Shown piece by piece: positions 24,438 through 51,622 of a DNA stretch of 64,000 nt. The notes beneath the pieces are model-generated. The model saw only the letters and a program-made list of their open reading frames with translations. It did not search any database and was not told where the DNA came from. The stretch's first letter is position 1, and each line of letters starts with the position of its first letter. The position numbers and the translations under genes were made by a program. This DNA is from Streptomyces sp. NA02950. Its GTDB lineage: Bacteria; Actinomycetota; Actinomycetes; Streptomycetales; Streptomycetaceae. The DNA lies in contig NZ_CP054916.1 of assembly GCF_013364155.1 (NCBI RefSeq), positions 7,966,001 to 8,030,000 on the forward strand. Reading direction: 5' to 3'.

Positions 24438-25585
24438 GAGATGCGGCTTCCTTCCGGGCGTGCCTCCGGGGTCCCGTGCGGGCCGCTTGCATCGTGCCCG
24501 CCGGAACCTTCGTGCCCGCCGGATCGACCCGCGGCCGCGGCCGTACCGTTCGCGGCCGCGGGTCCCCGGCCGGGGCGGGCCGTCGCCCAGGCGTCGAGTA
24601 CCGCCAGCTCCCGGTCCCGCTCCAGCGCCGGGGCGGGCTGGTCCGCGCGCTGCGGCACGGCGGCGAGCGGGCGGAGCCAGCGCCATGTGTCCTCGGCGGT
24701 CTCGTGCGCGGGGCGGCAGACGAGCCCGGCGGCCCGGGCCCGCCCGGTGGAGAATCCCCACACGGAGCGCTCCGGGACGGCTCCGGGCGCCCACAACGGC
24801 AGGTCCAGCCACGGTCGCAGCCCCTGGGCGAGCAGGAAGTCGTCCGGCACCCACACCGGTTCCGCGCCGCCGGTGGCGTCCCGGCAGGCGGCCAGCCAGG
24901 CACCGTAGTCCAGACCCCGCGGCCCGGCCACGTTCCACGCGCCGCCCCCGGTGGCGTCCCCGGCCAGGACCAGGCCGAAGCGCGCCACGTCACGCGCGTC
25001 GACCAGCGGCAGCGGGGCCCGGGGGCTGCCCGGGGCCAGCACCGGCCCGCCGTCCGCGAACCGGCGCAGCCAGTAGGAGCTCATCCCGGTGTCCTCGTGC
25101 GGGCCGACCACCGCTCCCGGGCGCAGCAGATGGGTCCGGCCGGCGAAGTGCCGCCGGACGGCTCGTTCGCAGCCCGCCTTGAGCACCCCGTAGTGTCCGC
25201 CGTCGGGCCCCGCGTCGTCCGGGCAGTCGTGCAGGGGAGCGCTCTCGTCGCCGTCCAGCGGGTCGAAGGGGCCGTTCCGCCGGTAGGCGGCGACGCTGGA
25301 GACGAACACGTACGTGTCCGCGTGCCCGGACAGGGCCGCCGCCGAGGCGCCCACCACCCGCGGGACGTAGCCGCACGTGTCGACGACCGCGTCCCAGCGC
25401 CCGCCCGCCACCAGCGCGGACAGGTCGGCGGCCGACGTGCGGTCGCCGCGCACGGTCTCGACGCCGGGCACGTCCGGCCCGGTGCGGCCCCGGTTGAAGG
25501 TGGTGACGGTGTGCCCCGCCGCGAGCGCCTCGGTGGCGAAGGCGCGGCCGAGGAACGCGGTTCCACCCAGGACCAGAAGCCTCAT
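24434..25585 (-). CDS. NAD-dependent epimerase/dehydratase-family SDR, candidate tailoring reductase
   Basis: Extended or atypical short-chain dehydrogenase of 383 aa; the ATG at 25585 follows GGGGGAGG. The Rossmann motif is LVLGGTAFLGRAFATEALAA. VETVRGDRT and AVVDTCGYVPRVVG mark the cofactor strands, and FVSSVAAYR holds the catalytic Ser region. The usual YxxxK appears as HYGVLKAGCERAV. The last 60 residues are a Gly/Ser/His-rich tail. The PKS module upstream lacks a KR, so the beta-keto group it leaves would need an external reductase to become the hydroxyl found in neoantimycins. This SDR is the only free reductase in the operon and is my candidate. Epimerase or isomerase activity is the alternative. 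It is co-transcribed with the megasynthases (118-base gap) and coupled to the thioesterase. Confidence 0.8.
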   Translation of the reverse strand: MRLLVLGGTAFLGRAFATEALAAGHTVTTFNRGRTGPDVPGVETVRGDRTSAADLSALVAGGRWDAVVDTCGYVPRVVGASAAALSGHADTYVFVSSVAAYRRNGPFDPLDGDESAPLHDCPDDAGPDGGHYGVLKAGCERAVRRHFAGRTHLLRPGAVVGPHEDTGMSSYWLRRFADGGPVLAPGSPRAPLPLVDARDVARFGLVLAGDATGGGAWNVAGPRGLDYGAWLAACRDATGGAEPVWVPDDFLLAQGLRPWLDLPLWAPGAVPERSVWGFSTGRARAAGLVCRPAHETAEDTWRWLRPLAAVPQRADQPAPALERDRELAVLDAWATARPGRGPAAANGTAAAAGRSGGHEGSGGHDASGPHGTPEARPEGSRIS

Positions 25586-25703
25586 GCCGCCTCCCCCCGC
25601 CAGTTGGCGGCCGTGGCCGGTCGGAGACGGCACCGGCCGCGGTCGTTGACCAGGACCCGGACATCGGTATCCGTCGCGGCTGTCCGGTCCAAGGGGCTGG
25701 GGG

Positions 25704-28700
25704 TCACGAGAATCGTCCTTCCCTGGTGGTGGGTGAGCCGTCGCCCGGGGCACCCGGGGCGAGCCGGGCGTTGAGGGGCGCGGCGATGATCGGAAGCTGC
25801 GCGGGGCGCAGGATCTCCTGGTGGAGACAGTCCAGAACGTGGTCGGTCACCTCGCCGGTCATATGCGGCCGCCAGCGCTCGGCGGGCGGCGGCGCGTCCG
25901 CGGCGTGGCTGCGGCGCGCGGTGAAGACCAGCAGGTCGCCGTCGACCGTGCCGGGCGTGTGCCCGGCGACCAGCCCGGTGTTGTGCCGCATGACGTCCAC
26001 CATGCGGCCGAGCTGGGCCTCGTCGATGCCGGCGAGGGCGCTGCCGCTGCCCCGCAGCGCGGCCACGGCGGCGGCCCGGTCCGGCGGGGCCGCGCCGGCG
26101 GCGGGCGGCACCCCCGCGCCGTCCAGCAGCAGACCCAGCAGGATGCCCTCCAGTTCCTCGGGGGCGGGCAGCGACCCGAGGTCCTCCCGCCGCAGCGGGA
26201 AGCTGTCGAGGACGGCGAGGAGTTCGACGCGTTCTCCCGCCCGCTGGAGCCGTTCGGCCACGGCGTGGGCGACAAACCCGCCGAGCGACCAGCCGAGCAG
26301 CGCGTACGGGCCCGACGGGCGCAGCTCATGGATCCGCCGCGTGTAGTCGTCGGCCATCTCCTCGACGGAGCCCGGCAGCGCGGCCGGGTCCGTGAGGCCA
26401 GGAGACTGCACACCGTGGACCGGAACATCGGCGTCGAGGTGGGTGAGCAGCGGGGCGAAGGGCCAGCAGATGCCTCCGCCGGGGTGGAAGCAGAACAGGG
26501 GAGTGGCGCTGCCCCCGGTCCGCAGCGCCAGATGCGGGGCGAACGGGGACGCGCCCGCCGACGGTCCCTCCAGATGCGCCGCGAGCTCCGCCACCGTGGG
26601 GTGTTCGAAGAGCGCGGCGACGCCGACCGGACGCCCGAGCTCCGTACGGATCCGGCTGACCAGGCGGGTCGCCAGCAGCGAACGCCCGCCCAGGTCGAAG
26701 AAGTTGTCGCGGCGGCCGACCCGGTCGACGTCGAGCACGGAGCACCACAGCTCGGCCAGCGCCCGTTCGGTCCCGCCGCTCGGGGGCTCCCCGTCGGGTG
26801 CCGCGCCGCCCGGGGCCGCGACCCCGGCGGCCCCGGCCCGGCGGAGCCGGTCGCGGTCCACCTCGCCGTCCGCGGCGAGCGGCCAGGTCTCGTGGCGCAC
26901 CCGGACGCAGGAGGCGGGCGTGCCGAAGACATCCGCCGGGCCCGGCCGGTCCGCCCCCTGCCGCGCGGCCCCGGGCGCGGGCACCAGGTGGGCCGTCAGC
27001 CGGTGCAGCGGGTGCGCGGGACCCGTGAGGTGACTGCCCACCCAGGGGGCGCCGCCGTCCAGGCCGATCAGCAGGTGCGGCTCGTCGTGCCGGAGGGCGA
27101 CGTCCAGGGAACGGACGGACTCCCGGGGGCCGAGCGGCAGATAACCGCGGGCCCGGGTCAGTGGTTTGAGGGCGTAACCGCGGCTCATGCCGCGCTCGTC
27201 CCACATGCTCCACGCCAGGCTCACCGCCGGCATCCCGGCGTCCCGCCGCCCGGCGACGAGCGCGTCCAGGTGGGCGTTGGCCGCCGCGTAGGCGGCCGCA
27301 CCGGCGCCGCCGAAGTGGCCGTTGACGGAGGAGTAGGCGACGAACAGCGCGCCGGGCCGGTCGCCGAGCGCCTCCAGGAGGTGTTCCGTGCCGGTGGTCT
27401 TCGCGGCCAGGACACGTTCCCAGTGGTCCGTGTCCGCCTCGTCCAGCGGGCGTTCCTCGAGCACACCGGCGAGGTGGAACACCCCGTCCAGCGCCCCGTC
27501 GTGACACCCGGCCGCCTCCCGCAGCACCCGGTGGACCTCCTCGCGGTCGGTCACGTCGGCGACGGCGTACCGTACGTCGCCCAGCGGCCGCAGTTCCTCC
27601 AGCGCGGCCGCCCGGCCCGGATCCCGGCCGGGGTCGCCGCGCCCGACCAGGGTCACGGCGGCGCCGTACGCGGTGAGCAGGTGGCGGGCGGTGTCCACGC
27701 CGAGCCCGCCGAGCCCGCCGGTGAGCAGATAGTGCCCGCCCTCGCGCAGCGGCGAGGCGTTCGCGGGAGCCGGCAGCCGTTCCAGCCGCTGTACGTACCG
27801 GACGCCGTCCCGGTAGGCGATGTCCGGGTCGGTGACGGGAGACCGGCTCTCCGCCCACAGCAGGCCCGCGAGCCTCTCGGGCCCGTCGGCGGTGTCCACG
27901 TCGATCCACCGGCCGGTCAGCCACGGCCACTCCTGCACGGCGCTCTTGAGCACGGGAACGGCCGCGGCCCGCCCCGGCACGACGGGGCCCGGCCCGGCGA
28001 GCCCCGCCCGGCTCGAGGTGGCCACGACGTCCAGGACCAGCGCCCGTCCGCTCGCCTCCCGCACGGCGGCCCGCGCGCGCAACAGGTCGGTCAGCGCGGC
28101 GAGCGGCTCCGGCCCCCGAGCGGGTGCGCCGAGCAGCCGCAGATCCAGCACGCGGTCGGCCCGGTCGAGCGCCTCGTCCCCCGCCGCACCCGGACCGAGG
28201 ACGGTGCACCGGCCGCCCGCCGCCCGCACCAGCGCGGAGAGGGCGTCCGCCACCGCCCCGCCGGGGTCGGCCAGCACCACCGTATGGGCCCGTTCACCGG
28301 CGGCGGCCGGGGTGCGGGGTGCCTCGGCGCGCCGCCAGACGGGCCGGTGGAACCGGTTGAGAAGCGTCCGCTCGTTGCCCAGCAGCAGATCGGTCCGGCG
28401 CAGCGCCTCGTCGAACTCGCCCGCCTCCAGGCGCTGTCGCAGCGCGGCTCGCTGGATCTTGCCGATCTCCGTCTTGGGAATGGCGGCGGTCTCGGTGAAC
28501 ACCAGGAATGAGGGGGACACCCCCGTCTCACGGGTGACCCGGCCGGTGATCTCGACGGCCAGCCGCTGTTCGTCGGCGCCGGGCTGCGGACAGCAGAAGA
28601 GGGCGAGCCGGTCGGTGGTGTCCCCCGGCGTGCGGGCCGCGACGGCGGCGGTGAAGGAGCGCTCCACGCCGGGGACGTCCTCGGCCAGGGCCTCGATGTC

Positions 28701-31700
28701 GTGGGACTGGAGATTGACGCCGTTGACGATGATCGTGTCCTTGGCCCGTCCCGCGAGATACAGCTCCCCGTCGCGCAGGAACGCCAGATCGCCGGTGTCG
28801 AACCAGCCGTCCGCCGTGAAGGACTCGGCGTTCCTCGCCGGCGCCCGGTGGTAGCCGTCGGTCACGGCGGCACCGTGCACCTGGAGCCGGCCGACGGAGC
28901 CCTCCGGCACCGGCAGTCCGTCCTCGCCCGCCACACGCACGGAGAACCCGGGGAACGGGCGGCCACAGCTCACGAACTCGTCGTCGTCCGTGCTGTTCTC
29001 CAGCGTCAGCACGGTGTCGGCCTCGACGGAGCAGGTCTCCGACATGCCCCAGGCCGGGTGCACGGCCGTGCCGGAGAGCCCGTACGGCGCGAGCGCGGCC
29101 AGGAAGCGGCGCACCACCCGGGCGATCACCGCCTCGCCGCCGTTGAGCGCGAGCCGCAGACAGGAGAGGTCCCAGCCGCGACCGGGTTCCTCGGCGAGCC
29201 GCTCGCCCACCAGCCCGTAGGCGAAGTTGGGCGCCCAGGTGGTGGTGGCGCGGTACCGGTCGATGGCGTCCAGCCAGCGCAGCGGGTCCTCCAGCACCCA
29301 GGAGGTGGGCGCGATCACCTGCGAGGAGCCCGCCACCAGGTCGCGCACATGGGTCATGAGGACACCGCCGACGTGGTCGAGCGGCATCCAGTTGAACGAC
29401 CGGTCGGCCGGGCCGATGCCGTGCCGCTGATGGGCGGCGGCGACCTGGGTGAGGATGTTGCGGTGCCGCTGCTCGACGGCCTTGGGGCGTCCGGTGCTGC
29501 CGGAGGTGAGCAGCAGCAGGACGAGGTCGTCGGGCGAGGGCCGGTACCAGTCCCGGTCCCGATCACCCGTCAGCAGCTCGTCGACACAGGCCACGCGGGG
29601 CGTACCGGGCCCGTGCCGGGCCAGCAGCCCCGTGACGCCGTCACGGGCCGTGGACGGCGCGAGGATCCACGGCTCGCCGAGGGCCTCCCAGGCGTCGGCC
29701 AGCCGCGCCGTCTGGGCGCTGTCCACGCCGTAGCCGCCGGGCGGGGCCGCCAGCGGCACGGCGGCGAACCCGCCGATGACACAGGCCCAGAAACCGGTCA
29801 CATAGTCCCGGGTGTCCGGCAGTTGGAGCAGCACCCGGTCGCCCGGCCGCGCGCCCAGCCGCCGCAGACCGCCCAGCACCCGGGAGGCGTCCTCGGCGAG
29901 CGCGGCGTACGACTGCTCCTCCTCCCGCGGGCCGTCGGCCCGCAGATGCGTCATACCGCCGTTCCCGGCCGCGGTACGGGCCAGCGCGGCCGCCAGGTCC
30001 GCCACGGGCAGCGGGCGCAGCTCGCCGCCCGTGAGAACGGACGGCGGGGCCCCGGCCGCCGCGGGTTCCGGGGCCCGTGCGGATTCCCGGGACCCACCGG
30101 CCGGTCCCGTGCCGTGGCCGGGTGCGCCTGTGCCCAGGTGCAGCCGTTCGGGCGGCGGTGGCGGATCGTCGGTGACCACGACGACGGCGCGGCCGCCGCC
30201 CGCCTCGGCCGCGAGGTGCCGCTCCCAGGCGGCGGCGAGCTCCTCGTCCACCACCGGGAGCCGGTCCAGGGCCGCCACGTCGACGCCCCCGTCGGCGGTG
30301 CGCGGCAGGACGGAGACGGCCACCACCCGCGCGGGCGGGGCGCCGGCCGGCAGCGCGGTGCGCGCGGCGGCGGTGAGACGCTCCCGGTCCACGGCGGCGG
30401 ACGGCACCACGAACGCGACCGCCTCCAGGGCGCCGTCGAGCCGTCGGCGGAACGCCACCCGGCAGTCGCGGACCGCGTCGAGCGCCAGCAGCGCCCGCTC
30501 GACGCACGCCGGGTCCACCCACTGCCCACCCAGCACGGCGCCCTCCGCGCCACCGCTGTCCGCTGTCAGGCGTCCGCCGGGGACGATCCGGCCGGTGTGG
30601 CCCACGGGCTGGAGGAGCAGCCCCGCGCCGAACGGATCCTTGCGCTCGGGCAGTCCGGCGACGGTGCCGCCACCCGGGGCCGCCCAGACGCCGCCCGGCA
30701 CCCCCCACGGGGCATGCGGCCCCTCCCCGTCCAGCACGCACACGGCAAGCAACGGGCCGAAGTCGGCCCGCCCTTCGGGCGCCAGGGCGTACGGGCCGAC
30801 GCCCGGCGCCAGCGCGACCCGGTCGGCCGCGGTCGGCGGGCCCGGTGCGGGCGGACCGAGCAGCACCGTCCGCGCGCCGGGTACGGACGGCGGCCTGTCG
30901 GTGGCGAATACCACGGTGGGTGAGGCCGCCCGGTCGTTCCGGCCGTTGTGGTCGTTCCGGCCGTTGTGGTCATCCCGGCCATCCCGGTCGCCGAGGAGCA
31001 GGCGAGCGCCGGAGGCGAGGGTGGCCAGCACGGCTCGTACGAAGGCCGGGGAGCCGGGCGGTGCGGTTACGGCTACCCGGTCGTCCGGGCCCAGTCGCGC
31101 GGCGTCGGCCAGCAGGGCGGTCTGCGCGGTGAGAGCGGAGGAGCCGACGCCCAGGAGGCCGTGGTCCGACCACTCCAGCAGCACCGGGCCGCCGTCGCCT
31201 CCGCGCGCGGGGGGAACGTCCCCCGCTTCCGGTTCCGGGTCCCCGAGCGGGACGCGGGGCACACCCCACGCGCCCTCGGCGTCGGCGTCGGTGAGCACGG
31301 CGTGCGCCCCGCCGCGGCGGACGAGGTTCCGGTTGCGCTCCGGCGGGTCGGCCGGGTCGAGACCGACCACCGCGGCCCCGGTGCCCAGGGCGGCGAGCAG
31401 CGCCGTCACGCCGCACGCGTCCGCTCCGGCCGCTATGGCCAGCCGGCTGCCCGGGCCCGTACCCGCGGCCGCGAGCCGCGCCGTCAGCCGCGCGGCCCTG
31501 GCGTCCAGCTCCCGCCAGGTCAGCTCGTCCGCGCCGTCGGCGACGGCCACGTCATCGGGGCGCCCGGCGGTCGGCCAGGCGAAGCCTCCCGGCGGTGGGC
31601 CGGGCTCTGCCCCGTGCGCGGCCTCCGCCGGGCGGGCCAGGCGCGCGAAATCCTCTGCCAGGGCGGCGTGTTCCTCCTCCGTGAGCAGGTCCAGGTCGGT

Positions 31701-33080
31701 CACCGGCGTCAGCGGGGCCGCCACCGCCGCCTGGAGCAGCCGCACCCAGCGCCGGGCCAGCCGCCGCACGGTCGGCTCGTCGAACAGATCCGTGCCGTAG
31801 ACGACCAGGACCCGCAGTTCCTCGCCGCCTTCCTGGACGTGGAACTCCAGGTCGTGCCGGGTGGACTGGGCGTCGACGAGGAAGTGCGCGGCCTTCAGCC
31901 CGGCCAGTTCCGGCTCGGGGAGGGCGAAGTCCTGGAGCGCGAGGACCGCCTGGACGAGAGTGCCGCGGTCGCCCGTCCGCTCCGGGGCGACCTCCGCGAC
32001 GATCTGCTCCAGCCGCGTCCGGTCGTGCGCGCGGGCGCCCCGCACGGTTTCCCCGGCCCGGGCGAGGAGTTCGGTGAACGACGGGGCACCGTGCAGCGAC
32101 AGCCGCATGGGCAGCACATTCGCGAAGTAGCCGACGATCGGCTGCACCTGCGGCTCGTCCCGGTTGGCGAACGGGGTGCCCACGATGATGTCCTCGCCGC
32201 CGGTGTGCCGGGACAGGAACGCGGCGTACCCGGCCAGGAGGGCGGTGTAGAGCGTCACGCCGCGCTCCCGGCAGAACGCGCGCAGCGCCGAGGTGAGCGG
32301 TGCGGGAAGCCGGAGCTCCAACTGCGCGCCCGCGTACGACCGCCGGGCCGGACGCGGGCGGTCGGCGGGCAGCTCCAGGACCGGCAGCTCGCCCGAGAGG
32401 CGGTCCCGCCAGTAGGCGAGCCCGGCCCGCGCGTCCTCGGTGTCCTGCTGCTCGCGCCGCCACTCGGACCAGTCGGCGTACTGGATGGACAGCTCGGGCA
32501 GTTCGGGGGCGCGGCCCGCGCGCCGGGCCGCGTACGCGACGCCCAGTTCGCGCACGAGGATGCCGAGCGCCCAGCCGTCGACGACGATGTGGTGGACGCA
32601 CAGCACGAGGATGTGCTCGTCCTCGGCCAGCCGCAGCAGCCCCGCGCGGACGGGCGGCTCGGCCGTCAGGTCGAAGGGGCGCCGGGCCAGGATGTCGAGT
32701 GCCGCGCGCAGGGCCTCGTCGTGCCCCGGGGCACCCTCGCCGGGCAGTGCGGTCACGGTGAGCGGCACGTCGGCGCGGTCCAGGACGGCCTGGCACAGGT
32801 CACCCCCGGAGTCGTCGAAAACCGTCCGCAGCGTCTCGTGCCGGTCCACCAGGTCCGCGACGGCCGCCGCGAGCGCGTCCCGGTCCAGCGCACCGGTCAG
32901 CCGCAGGGACAGCGGGACGTTGTAATACGGGTTGTCCGGGGCGAGTTGCTGGAGGAACCACATCTGCTCCTGGGCGGAGGAGGCGGGGAAGACCAGTCGG
33001 CCGGGCTCCGCGGAGCGGGACGCGGAAGAGGTCTCGGAAGCGGTCGCGGAGGGGGGACCGTCTGCGGCGGTTGCGGACAT
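25704..33080 (-). CDS. NRPS, C-(relic A)-AL-KR-T-TE: terminal alpha-hydroxy acid module and release
   Basis: 2458-residue synthetase starting at the ATG at 33080 (AGGAG upstream). Domains with rough residues: condensation 25-460 with [12 protein letters not shown] near 163; a decayed adenylation domain about 490-970 that keeps [13 protein letters not shown] but has lost the A3 nucleotide loop and the A10 Lys ([11 protein letters not shown]); an acyl-adenylating domain 1020-1585 with [37 protein letters not shown], and Lys in [10 protein letters not shown]; a ketoreductase 1590-2060 with [11 protein letters not shown] and catalytic Ser/Tyr in [10 protein letters not shown] and AAAYAAAN; carrier domain with [13 protein letters not shown] near 2133; thioesterase with [13 protein letters not shown] and [12 protein letters not shown] near 2270. 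AL-KR-T is the logic of alpha-keto acid activation and reduction, as in valinomycin/cereulide-type synthetases. The TE should close the ring on the Thr hydroxyl. The keto acid chosen cannot be read from the sequence. Confidence 0.93.
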   Translation of the reverse strand: MSATAADGPPSATASETSSASRSAEPGRLVFPASSAQEQMWFLQQLAPDNPYYNVPLSLRLTGALDRDALAAAVADLVDRHETLRTVFDDSGGDLCQAVLDRADVPLTVTALPGEGAPGHDEALRAALDILARRPFDLTAEPPVRAGLLRLAEDEHILVLCVHHIVVDGWALGILVRELGVAYAARRAGRAPELPELSIQYADWSEWRREQQDTEDARAGLAYWRDRLSGELPVLELPADRPRPARRSYAGAQLELRLPAPLTSALRAFCRERGVTLYTALLAGYAAFLSRHTGGEDIIVGTPFANRDEPQVQPIVGYFANVLPMRLSLHGAPSFTELLARAGETVRGARAHDRTRLEQIVAEVAPERTGDRGTLVQAVLALQDFALPEPELAGLKAAHFLVDAQSTRHDLEFHVQEGGEELRVLVVYGTDLFDEPTVRRLARRWVRLLQAAVAAPLTPVTDLDLLTEEEHAALAEDFARLARPAEAAHGAEPGPPPGGFAWPTAGRPDDVAVADGADELTWRELDARAARLTARLAAAGTGPGSRLAIAAGADACGVTALLAALGTGAAVVGLDPADPPERNRNLVRRGGAHAVLTDADAEGAWGVPRVPLGDPEPEAGDVPPARGGDGGPVLLEWSDHGLLGVGSSALTAQTALLADAARLGPDDRVAVTAPPGSPAFVRAVLATLASGARLLLGDRDGRDDHNGRNDHNGRNDRAASPTVVFATDRPPSVPGARTVLLGPPAPGPPTAADRVALAPGVGPYALAPEGRADFGPLLAVCVLDGEGPHAPWGVPGGVWAAPGGGTVAGLPERKDPFGAGLLLQPVGHTGRIVPGGRLTADSGGAEGAVLGGQWVDPACVERALLALDAVRDCRVAFRRRLDGALEAVAFVVPSAAVDRERLTAAARTALPAGAPPARVVAVSVLPRTADGGVDVAALDRLPVVDEELAAAWERHLAAEAGGGRAVVVVTDDPPPPPERLHLGTGAPGHGTGPAGGSRESARAPEPAAAGAPPSVLTGGELRPLPVADLAAALARTAAGNGGMTHLRADGPREEEQSYAALAEDASRVLGGLRRLGARPGDRVLLQLPDTRDYVTGFWACVIGGFAAVPLAAPPGGYGVDSAQTARLADAWEALGEPWILAPSTARDGVTGLLARHGPGTPRVACVDELLTGDRDRDWYRPSPDDLVLLLLTSGSTGRPKAVEQRHRNILTQVAAAHQRHGIGPADRSFNWMPLDHVGGVLMTHVRDLVAGSSQVIAPTSWVLEDPLRWLDAIDRYRATTTWAPNFAYGLVGERLAEEPGRGWDLSCLRLALNGGEAVIARVVRRFLAALAPYGLSGTAVHPAWGMSETCSVEADTVLTLENSTDDDEFVSCGRPFPGFSVRVAGEDGLPVPEGSVGRLQVHGAAVTDGYHRAPARNAESFTADGWFDTGDLAFLRDGELYLAGRAKDTIIVNGVNLQSHDIEALAEDVPGVERSFTAAVAARTPGDTTDRLALFCCPQPGADEQRLAVEITGRVTRETGVSPSFLVFTETAAIPKTEIGKIQRAALRQRLEAGEFDEALRRTDLLLGNERTLLNRFHRPVWRRAEAPRTPAAAGERAHTVVLADPGGAVADALSALVRAAGGRCTVLGPGAAGDEALDRADRVLDLRLLGAPARGPEPLAALTDLLRARAAVREASGRALVLDVVATSSRAGLAGPGPVVPGRAAAVPVLKSAVQEWPWLTGRWIDVDTADGPERLAGLLWAESRSPVTDPDIAYRDGVRYVQRLERLPAPANASPLREGGHYLLTGGLGGLGVDTARHLLTAYGAAVTLVGRGDPGRDPGRAAALEELRPLGDVRYAVADVTDREEVHRVLREAAGCHDGALDGVFHLAGVLEERPLDEADTDHWERVLAAKTTGTEHLLEALGDRPGALFVAYSSVNGHFGGAGAAAYAAANAHLDALVAGRRDAGMPAVSLAWSMWDERGMSRGYALKPLTRARGYLPLGPRESVRSLDVALRHDEPHLLIGLDGGAPWVGSHLTGPAHPLHRLTAHLVPAPGAARQGADRPGPADVFGTPASCVRVRHETWPLAADGEVDRDRLRRAGAAGVAAPGGAAPDGEPPSGGTERALAELWCSVLDVDRVGRRDNFFDLGGRSLLATRLVSRIRTELGRPVGVAALFEHPTVAELAAHLEGPSAGASPFAPHLALRTGGSATPLFCFHPGGGICWPFAPLLTHLDADVPVHGVQSPGLTDPAALPGSVEEMADDYTRRIHELRPSGPYALLGWSLGGFVAHAVAERLQRAGERVELLAVLDSFPLRREDLGSLPAPEELEGILLGLLLDGAGVPPAAGAAPPDRAAAVAALRGSGSALAGIDEAQLGRMVDVMRHNTGLVAGHTPGTVDGDLLVFTARRSHAADAPPPAERWRPHMTGEVTDHVLDCLHQEILRPAQLPIIAAPLNARLAPGAPGDGSPTTREGRFS

Positions 33081-33144
33081 ACGGCACTCCTGGACGGGGC
33101 GGTGCGGCGGCCGGGCAGGCCGCCGCACCGCCGGACGGGGGTTT

Positions 33145-36100
33145 TCAGCCCTGGTGGCGGGCGGTGTCGCGGCGCGCGCTGCGGCGGATCACGGCCGGGC
33201 CGTCGGCGGACCGGGACGCCCCGGCCTCGATGTCCTGCGCGACGGCGGCCACGGTCAGCCGCTCCAGCAGCCGCTTGACCGACAACTCCACCTTCAGCTC
33301 GTCGCGCAGCCGGGTGACCAGCTGCAGGGCCAGCAGAGAGTCGCCGCCGAGGTCGAAGAAGCCGTCCTCGACGCCCACCGGCTCGACTCCGAGCACCTCC
33401 TGCCAGTGCGCGGCGACCCGCCGCTCCAGGTCGGTGCGCGGCTCGGCGTACGGCTGGGCCAGCGCCGGGCGGCGGTTGAACGTCGCCCCGCCGGTGGCCG
33501 GAAGCGGGCTCGCCGCAACCGGGCTCGCGGGAACCGGGTTCGCCGGGACCGTGTCCTGGTCGGCGGGCCGCTGACCGACGATCAGCGCGTGCGCCGTGAA
33601 GGACTTCTCCTGCGGCACCTCGGGGTAGGACGCGACGTTGCCGAACCCGGTCTCCGCCAGCAGGTCGCGCCAGACGCCGGGTGTGACGAGCGGGGTGTCC
33701 TCGCGCAGACCGTCCTCGAAGAACCACCAGCCCTCGAACAGCCCCGCCGTGGCCACCGCGAACCGCGGCTCGCGGCAGGCCTCCAGCAGGAACAGCGCGC
33801 CGCCCGGCGCGAGCAGGCCGTGCACGTTCCGCAGCGTCGCCCGCAGATCGGGAGTGGCGTGCAGCACGTTGTAGGCGATCACCATGTCCCAGGCGCCGGT
33901 CTCGACGTCCTGCCCGGCGGGGTCCCGGGAGATGTCCAGGGTGCCGAAGGTCATGTGGTGCAGGCCCTCGTGCTCGGCGCGGCGCTGCGCGCCCAGGACG
34001 AACGCCCGGCCGAGGTCGGTGAAGCGGTACTCGACCCGGGGCACCTCCCGCAGCGCTTCGGCCACGGTCCAGGTCACTCCGCCCTGCCCGCCGCCGACCT
34101 CCAGGATCCGCACCGGACGGCCGGGGACCCTCGCGGCGAGCCGCGCGACGGTCTCGGCGATCAGGTCGCGGTAGACCCCGATGTCGCTGGCCGCCACCCA
34201 CTTCTCGGCGACCGGCCGGCTGATGTCGGAGCGCCCGTCGGGCAGCAGCACCTCGGTGCCGGCGACCTCCCCGCCGACCACCTGTCCGTATCGGGCCCGG
34301 CAGTGCTCGACGAGTTCCAACTCGGCGACGTACTCGGGGTGGTTCTCGCGGATCGTCCGCTCGATCTTGGCAATCTCCTCGTCGTCGCCCGCGTCACCGG
34401 TGAAGCGGAGCCGGCCCTCCTCGCTCTCGGCGATGCCGTCCACCTCGAGGAGGTGCAGCAGGGCGTCGACGAACTTGCGGTAGGCGGGCACCGTGCGCAG
34501 CGCCCGGTGGATCCCGGCGCGGTCGTGGACGGCGCCGGGCTCGGTGGAGACACCCTGTGACCGCAGATAGGCCGTCACATGCAGGGCGCACAGCCGGTCG
34601 AGGAGCTCGCGGACCTCCACGGGCACCTCGTCGACCGGCAGGCTCGCGCGCAGGCGCTCCTCGGCGGCGCGCAGGGCCGCGTCCTCGGCCGCGAGGTTCA
34701 CCGGGAACCCCCGCGAAGCCGGTGGTGCGGCCACGGGCTCCGCCGAGCCGCGGGCCGCGCGCTCGATCCAGTGCCGGGTGCGGGCGAAGGGGTAGCCGGG
34801 CAGCGGCACCCGCCGGGCGTCGCCCGGGGACGTACGGGGCGCGGCAGCGACACCGAGTGCCCACAGCCCGCCGACCGCCTCCCACAGCGCCTGTCCGTCG
34901 TCCACCTGGTCCGCCTTGGCGTGCCGCATCGCGGGCAGGACGGTGGCGGGGGCGCCGGACCGGCCCACGGCGTAACCGGCCAGGGTCCGGCCGGGACCGC
35001 ATTCGAGCAGCACGGGGTCGCCCGCCTCGGCGAGCGCGGCCAGACCGTCGGCGAACCGGACGGTGCCGCGCATGTGCCGCACCCAGTAGGCGGGGTCGGT
35101 CGCCTGTTCCGCGGTGATCCAGGTGCCGGTGAGGTTGGCAACGTACGGGATGGCGGGGGCGCTCAGCGCGACCGCGCGGACCGCCGTGGCGAACTCCTCC
35201 AGCACGGGGTCGAGCAGCCGCGAGTGCGGTGCGGCGGCCAGCCGGACCCGGGAGCACTCCACGCCGTCGGCGGTCAGCCGCCGCTCCATCTCGCTCACGG
35301 CCTCCTCGGTGCCGGACACCGTGCACGCGCCGGGCGAGTTGACCGTCGCCAGGTCCAGGGCGAGTCCGTCGGCGAGGTACGGACGCAACGCGGCCTCGCC
35401 GAGCCAGACGCTCAGCGTGGCACCGCCGGCCCGCAGCATCAGCCGCTCGCGCAGACTCACCAGGCCGAGCGCGTCCTCCAGGGACATCACTCCGGACAGC
35501 ACGGCGGCGGTGTACTCGCCGAGCGAGTGCCCGAGCAGTACGGAGGGCCGCACGCCCTGCTCGGCGAGGAGCGCGGCCAGCGCGTGCTCGACCGCGACCA
35601 GCGCGGGGAAGTCGAAGGGGACCTCGCACGGGCCGTCAGCCGTGGCCCGGTGGTAGAGCAGTTCGGTCAGTTCATGACCGAGCAGGGGCCGCAGCGCGGC
35701 GGAGGCGCGGTCCATGGCGTCCCGGAAGACCGGCTCCGAGCGGTACAGGCCGGCGCCCATGCCGGGGTACTGCGCACCGCCGCCCGGCAGCAGGAAAGCC
35801 GTCCGCCGGCCCTCCGCCGGGACCGGGCCCGCGGCCGCGCCCGGGTGCCGCAGCGCCTCGGCGGCCTCGACGGCGTCGCGGCACACCACCGTGCGGCGGT
35901 AGGGGAGTTCACGGCGGCCGACCCGCAGCGTGTGCGCGACATCGGCGAGCGGCGGCACCTGCTCACCGGCCAGCCGATCGGCCAGACCGGCGGCGAGCCG
36001 GTCCAGCGCCTCGGGGGTACGGGCCGACAGCCGCAGCAGCTGCCAGGAGCCGTCGTCCCCGGCACGCGGCTCGGGCCGCGGCGGCTCCTCGACGATCACA

Positions 36101-37411
36101 TGGGCGTTGGTACCGCCCACGCCGAAGGCGCTGACCCCGGCGCGCAGCGGCGCGCCCGGGGCCGGCTCCCAGTCGATGGTCTCGCCGTGCACGCGGAACG
36201 GCGTGGCGGGGAAGTCGATGGCGGGGTTGGGCGTGCGGAAGCCCACCGTTCCGGGTATCCGGCGGTTCCGCATGGACAGCACCACCTTGATCAGCCCGGT
36301 GACTCCGGCGGCCGTGTCGGTGTGGCCCACGTTCGACTTCACCGAGCCGAGGGCGCAGAACCCGGTGCGGTCGGACCTCTCCCGGAAGGCCGCCGTCAGC
36401 GCCGCGACCTCGATGGGGTCGCCGACCGGTGTGCCGGTGCCGTGGGCCTCCACATAGGTGAGGGTGTCCGCGGGGACGTCGGCGGCCGCGATCGCCTCCC
36501 TGATGACGTCCGTCTGGCCCTGCGGGCTGGGGGCGCTGAACGCCGGCTTGCGGGTGCCGTCGTTGTTGACCGCCGAGCCCCTGATGACGGCCCAGATCCG
36601 GTCGCCGTCGGCGAGCGCGTCCTCCAGACGGCGCAGTACGACGGCCGCGACGGCGTCGCCGCGGATCGTGCCGCGGGCGTCCGCGTCGAACGCGCGGGTG
36701 TGACCGTCGGGGGAGAGGATGCCCTGCTCGACGTAGCGGTAGCCGCGGTACGCCAGCGGGTTGAGGGAGGAGCCGCCCGCCAGAGCGGTGTCACAGCGGA
36801 AGTTCAGCAGCTCCTGGCAGGCCATGTGCACGGCGACCAGCGAGGTGGAGCAGGTGGTCTGTACGCACACGCTCGGCCCGGTCAGGCCCAGCTTGTACGA
36901 CACGCGCATGGTCAGCGCGTCGGGCACATTGCCGGCCTTGGCGGCGAGCAGCTCCAGGGAGCCGGGCGCGTCGCCGTAGCGGGGGTGGATGTGGTCGAGG
37001 AAGTACTCGCTCTGGCTCACGCCCGCGTACACGCCGATCTGCCCGCCGCCGCGTGCCGGGTCGTAACCGGCGTGCTCCAGGGCGTGGTGGCACACCTCCA
37101 GGAACATGCGCTGCTGGGGGTCGATGAGTTGGGCCTCGCCCGGCACACAGTCGAAGAAGTCCGCGTCGAACAGCTCGATGCCGTCGATGGTGGACGCCAG
37201 GCGGATGCGGTTCGGGTCGGTCAGCCCGGCCTCGTCGCCGCCGGCCGCGCGGTACTTGTCGTCCGGGACCGGTCGGGTGCTGTGGTGCCCGGCGGCCATA
37301 TTGCGCCAGAACGTCTCGATGTCGGGTGCGTCGGGCCACCGCCCGGCCATGCCGACGATCGCTATGCTGCCGAACTCGTCCGCCGCGCCGGAGGGCTGCG
37401 GGTCGATGGGC

Positions 37412-37419
<8 letters not shown>
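33145..37419 (-). CDS. Type I PKS module, KS-AT-MT-ACP
   Basis: 1424-residue polyketide synthase; its ATG overlaps the end of the upstream NRPS by eight bases. KS: active Cys in [15 protein letters not shown] near residue 190, and His residues in [12 protein letters not shown] and [17 protein letters not shown]: Ser in [14 protein letters not shown] near 631; GHSLGE favours malonyl-CoA, but the usual HAFH/YASH site reads AAPHS, so specificity is uncertain. Methyltransferase: SAM motif [13 protein letters not shown] near 1107. [17 protein letters not shown] near 1362. No KR, DH or ER is present. The module would add two carbons to the second hydroxy acid and C-methylate the alpha carbon, possibly twice, leaving a beta-ketone. 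That fits the 2,2-dimethyl-3-oxo (or 3-hydroxy) acid unit of neoantimycin-type rings. Confidence 0.93.
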
Positions 37420-51622
<14,203 letters not shown>

